From SIG578 sp045655125 (GTDB taxonomy: Bacteria; Bacillota; Clostridia; Oscillospirales; Ruminococcaceae): 8,068 bases of DNA. The notes below the pieces were generated by a model. The model made no database searches. It saw nothing but the letters and a program-made list of their open reading frames with translations, and was not told where the DNA came from. Below are positions 6,964 to 8,068 of the stretch, piece after piece (position 1 is the first letter of the stretch; each line of letters opens with the position of its first letter). The stretch covers positions 1-8,068 of the forward strand of contig JAZOOR010000016.1 of NCBI GenBank assembly GCA_045655125.1, read 5' to 3'. Position numbers and translations under genes: made by a program.

Positions 6964-7797
6964 ATGAGCGAATCCTGTACACATAATTGTGAGAGCTGCA
7001 GTCAGAACTGCGCAAGTCGCGAAAAACAGAGTTTAATAGAAAAGCCGCACCAAATGAGCCGTGTAAAAAAAGTCATCGGCATAGTCAGCGGAAAGGGCGG
7101 CGTTGGTAAATCTTTAGTTACCGGTCTTATGTCGGTGCTTTCTCAGAGAGCGGGCTACAAAACTGCCATTATGGATGCTGACATAACGGGTCCCTCTATT
7201 CCTAAGATGTTCGGCATCAAGGAGCGTGCTCAGGGTGGTGAAATGGGAATTCTTCCCGTCGCAACCAAAACGGGTATTGAGGTTATGTCCTTAAACCTGC
7301 TTGTTAAAAATGAAACCGACCCGGTTATCTGGAGAGGCCCCGTCATTGCAGGAACTGTAAAACAGTTCTGGACAGAGGTTATCTGGAATGATGTGGATTT
7401 TATGTTTGTTGATATGCCTCCGGGAACAGGCGATGTTGCGTTGACTGTTTTCCAGTCCCTACCCCTTGACGGTATCATTGTTGTTGCTTCTCCGCAGGAC
7501 TTAGTTTCGATGATAGTCAAAAAGGCGCTCAATATGGCAAATATGATGAACATTCCTGTTCTCGGACTTGTTGAGAATATGAGCTACCTTGAATGTCCCG
7601 ATTGCGGAAAGAAAATTTCGGTATTCGGCGAAAGCCATATCGATGAAACTGCAAAGGAAACCGGCACAGAGGTTCTCGGCAAACTTCCCATAAATCCAAA
7701 GCTTGCGGCAGCCTGCGATGCAGGTCTTATTGAGCTGTTTGAGGGCGATTGGCTCGACGAGGCGGCGAAAAAGGTGTTTTCTCTTATAAAGGAATAA
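6964..7797 (+). CDS. mrp: Mrp/ApbC (NBP35-type) P-loop ATPase, Fe-S cluster carrier
   Basis: A 277-residue cytoplasmic ATPase of the MinD-like family that binds and transfers iron-sulfur clusters to target enzymes. The deviant Walker A is GKGGVGKS (43-50, with K44 and K49), DADITGPSIP (71-80) is the switch region, and the Walker B aspartate is D150 in VDMPPGTGD. The conserved C-terminal CxxC (C211, C214) binds the bridging cluster at the dimer interface. The extra N-terminal C-x3-C-x2-C-x3-C (C5, C9, C12, C16) resembles in concept the N-terminal ferredoxin-like site of eukaryotic Nbp35. It replaces the DUF59 domain found at the N-terminus of many proteobacterial Mrp proteins. The gene has its own strong promoter and terminator, so it is monocistronic. 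It is transcribed divergently from the HTH-mutase gene; a regulatory link is possible but unproven. Confidence 0.93.
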   Translation: MSESCTHNCESCSQNCASREKQSLIEKPHQMSRVKKVIGIVSGKGGVGKSLVTGLMSVLSQRAGYKTAIMDADITGPSIPKMFGIKERAQGGEMGILPVATKTGIEVMSLNLLVKNETDPVIWRGPVIAGTVKQFWTEVIWNDVDFMFVDMPPGTGDVALTVFQSLPLDGIIVVASPQDLVSMIVKKALNMANMMNIPVLGLVENMSYLECPDCGKKISVFGESHIDETAKETGTEVLGKLPINPKLAAACDAGLIELFEGDWLDEAAKKVFSLIKE

Positions 7798-7803
7798 AAA
7801 ATT

Positions 7804-7826
7804 GAGCGGCTGTGCCGCTCTTTTTT
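7804..7826 (+). terminator. Rho-independent terminator of the Mrp gene
   Basis: GAGCGGC (7804-7810) and GCCGCTC (7814-7820) form a perfect 7-bp stem with a TGT loop, followed by six T residues (7821-7826). It starts 6 nt after the Mrp stop codon. Confidence 0.92.
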
Positions 7827-7906
7827 ATTTGTGTGTATAAACTGCGGTAAAATTGCACAAAATATGTTGGAGAGTTTTGGTAGCAATAATAAAATTTACC
7901 AAACTC

Positions 7907-7966
7907 AAAAAAAGTTAAAAAAATCTCAAAAAAAGTGTTGACAAGAGTGGGGTGTGAGAGTATAAT
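7907..7966 (+). promoter_or_regulatory. Strong promoter P1 with phased A-tracts (rRNA-operon type)
   Basis: TTGACA (7938-7943) and TATAAT (7961-7966) are 17 bp apart, a perfect sigma-A consensus. Directly upstream are three A7 tracts (7907-7913, 7917-7923, 7928-7934) whose centres are 10 and 11 bp apart, in helical phase. This should bend the DNA and act as an UP element for the RNA polymerase alpha subunit. No gene follows within the window. Together with the second promoter this matches tandem rrn promoters of Firmicutes; a stable-RNA target is inferred. Confidence 0.85.
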
Positions 7967-8002
7967 GAGAAAGCTGTCCGAAAAGAGCGGGCGTCAAGAG
8001 CG

Positions 8003-8061
8003 AAAAAACTTTGAAAAAAGTTAAAAAAGCTGTTGACAAAGGCGAGGGGTTATGATAAAAT
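8003..8061 (+). promoter_or_regulatory. Strong promoter P2 with phased A-tracts (rRNA-operon type)
   Basis: TTGACA (8033-8038) and TAAAAT (8056-8061) are 17 bp apart, with a TG at 8053-8054 that makes an extended -10. Three A6 tracts (8003-8008, 8014-8019, 8023-8028) precede it at spacings of 11 and 9 bp. The start site would be at or just past the window edge. The -35 elements of the two promoters are 95 bp apart and share similar upstream sequence, including AAAAAAGTTAAAAAA. Confidence 0.82.
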
Positions 8062-8068
8062 GTAATTC

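Larger units (their letters stand above)
7827..8068. other. Gene-free region leading to the right edge
   Basis: No convincing coding frame is present. An ATG at 8052 lies inside the P2 -10 region and an ATG at 8060 is followed at once by a stop. The segment 7827-7906 shows no clear signal. The rest is taken up by the two tandem promoters and the transcribed spacer between them, which holds only a weak possible hairpin near 7976-7992. Confidence 0.75.

Noticed and set aside
8052..8068. Possible start codon of a new gene at the right edge
   Set aside because: The ATG lies inside the spacer and -10 region of promoter P2, so it would be upstream of that transcript's start, and the purine-rich stretch before it is only 2 nt away.

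Overview
The window looks like part of a chromosome from an anaerobic, low-to-mid GC Firmicute of the class Clostridia, possibly a gut Oscillospiraceae/Ruminococcaceae-type organism. This placement is an inference. It rests on strong AGGAGG ribosome binding sites, textbook sigma-A promoters, a pdp-type pyrimidine nucleoside phosphorylase, a flavin reductase-rubredoxin fusion of the kind known from anaerobes, and a cysteine-rich Mrp ATPase. I see no mobile element, CRISPR array, tRNA or rRNA gene inside the window.

Left part (1-5040, + strand): a tightly packed, apparently single transcription unit. It begins with the last codons of a gene that may be cytidine deaminase, then pyrimidine nucleoside phosphorylase (50-1351), an MFS carrier (1371-2681), a cytoplasmic family 2 glycoside hydrolase (2671-4386, overlapping the carrier by 11 bp) and a flavin reductase-rubredoxin protein (4398-5009). 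A 12-bp GC-rich hairpin at 5014-5040 ends it and lies between converging genes. The first genes suggest nucleoside salvage, the carrier and glycosidase suggest uptake and intracellular cleavage of a glycoside, and the last gene is a redox protein.

Middle part (5045-6682, - strand): the most unusual gene. It encodes 545 residues in one unbroken frame, with an N-terminal XRE-type helix-turn-helix (about residues 6-61) joined to a complete GlmM-like phosphohexomutase (about 85-545) with every signature motif intact. Its start is fixed by an AAAGGAGG site and a near-consensus promoter just upstream, so the apparent longer frame to 6739 is not coding. A DNA-binding domain fused to an active-looking amino-sugar mutase suggests a trigger enzyme or metabolite-sensing regulator.

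Right part (6683-8068): a 281-bp divergent intergenic region with back-to-back promoters and some candidate operator repeats, then an Mrp/ApbC-type Fe-S carrier ATPase (6964-7797) with its own perfect-consensus promoter and a terminator. The last 240 bp hold no gene. They contain two tandem consensus promoters 95 bp apart, each preceded by three helically phased A-tracts. This is the layout of Firmicute rRNA operon P1/P2 promoters, so an rRNA operon or another very highly expressed stable-RNA transcript probably starts just past the right edge.
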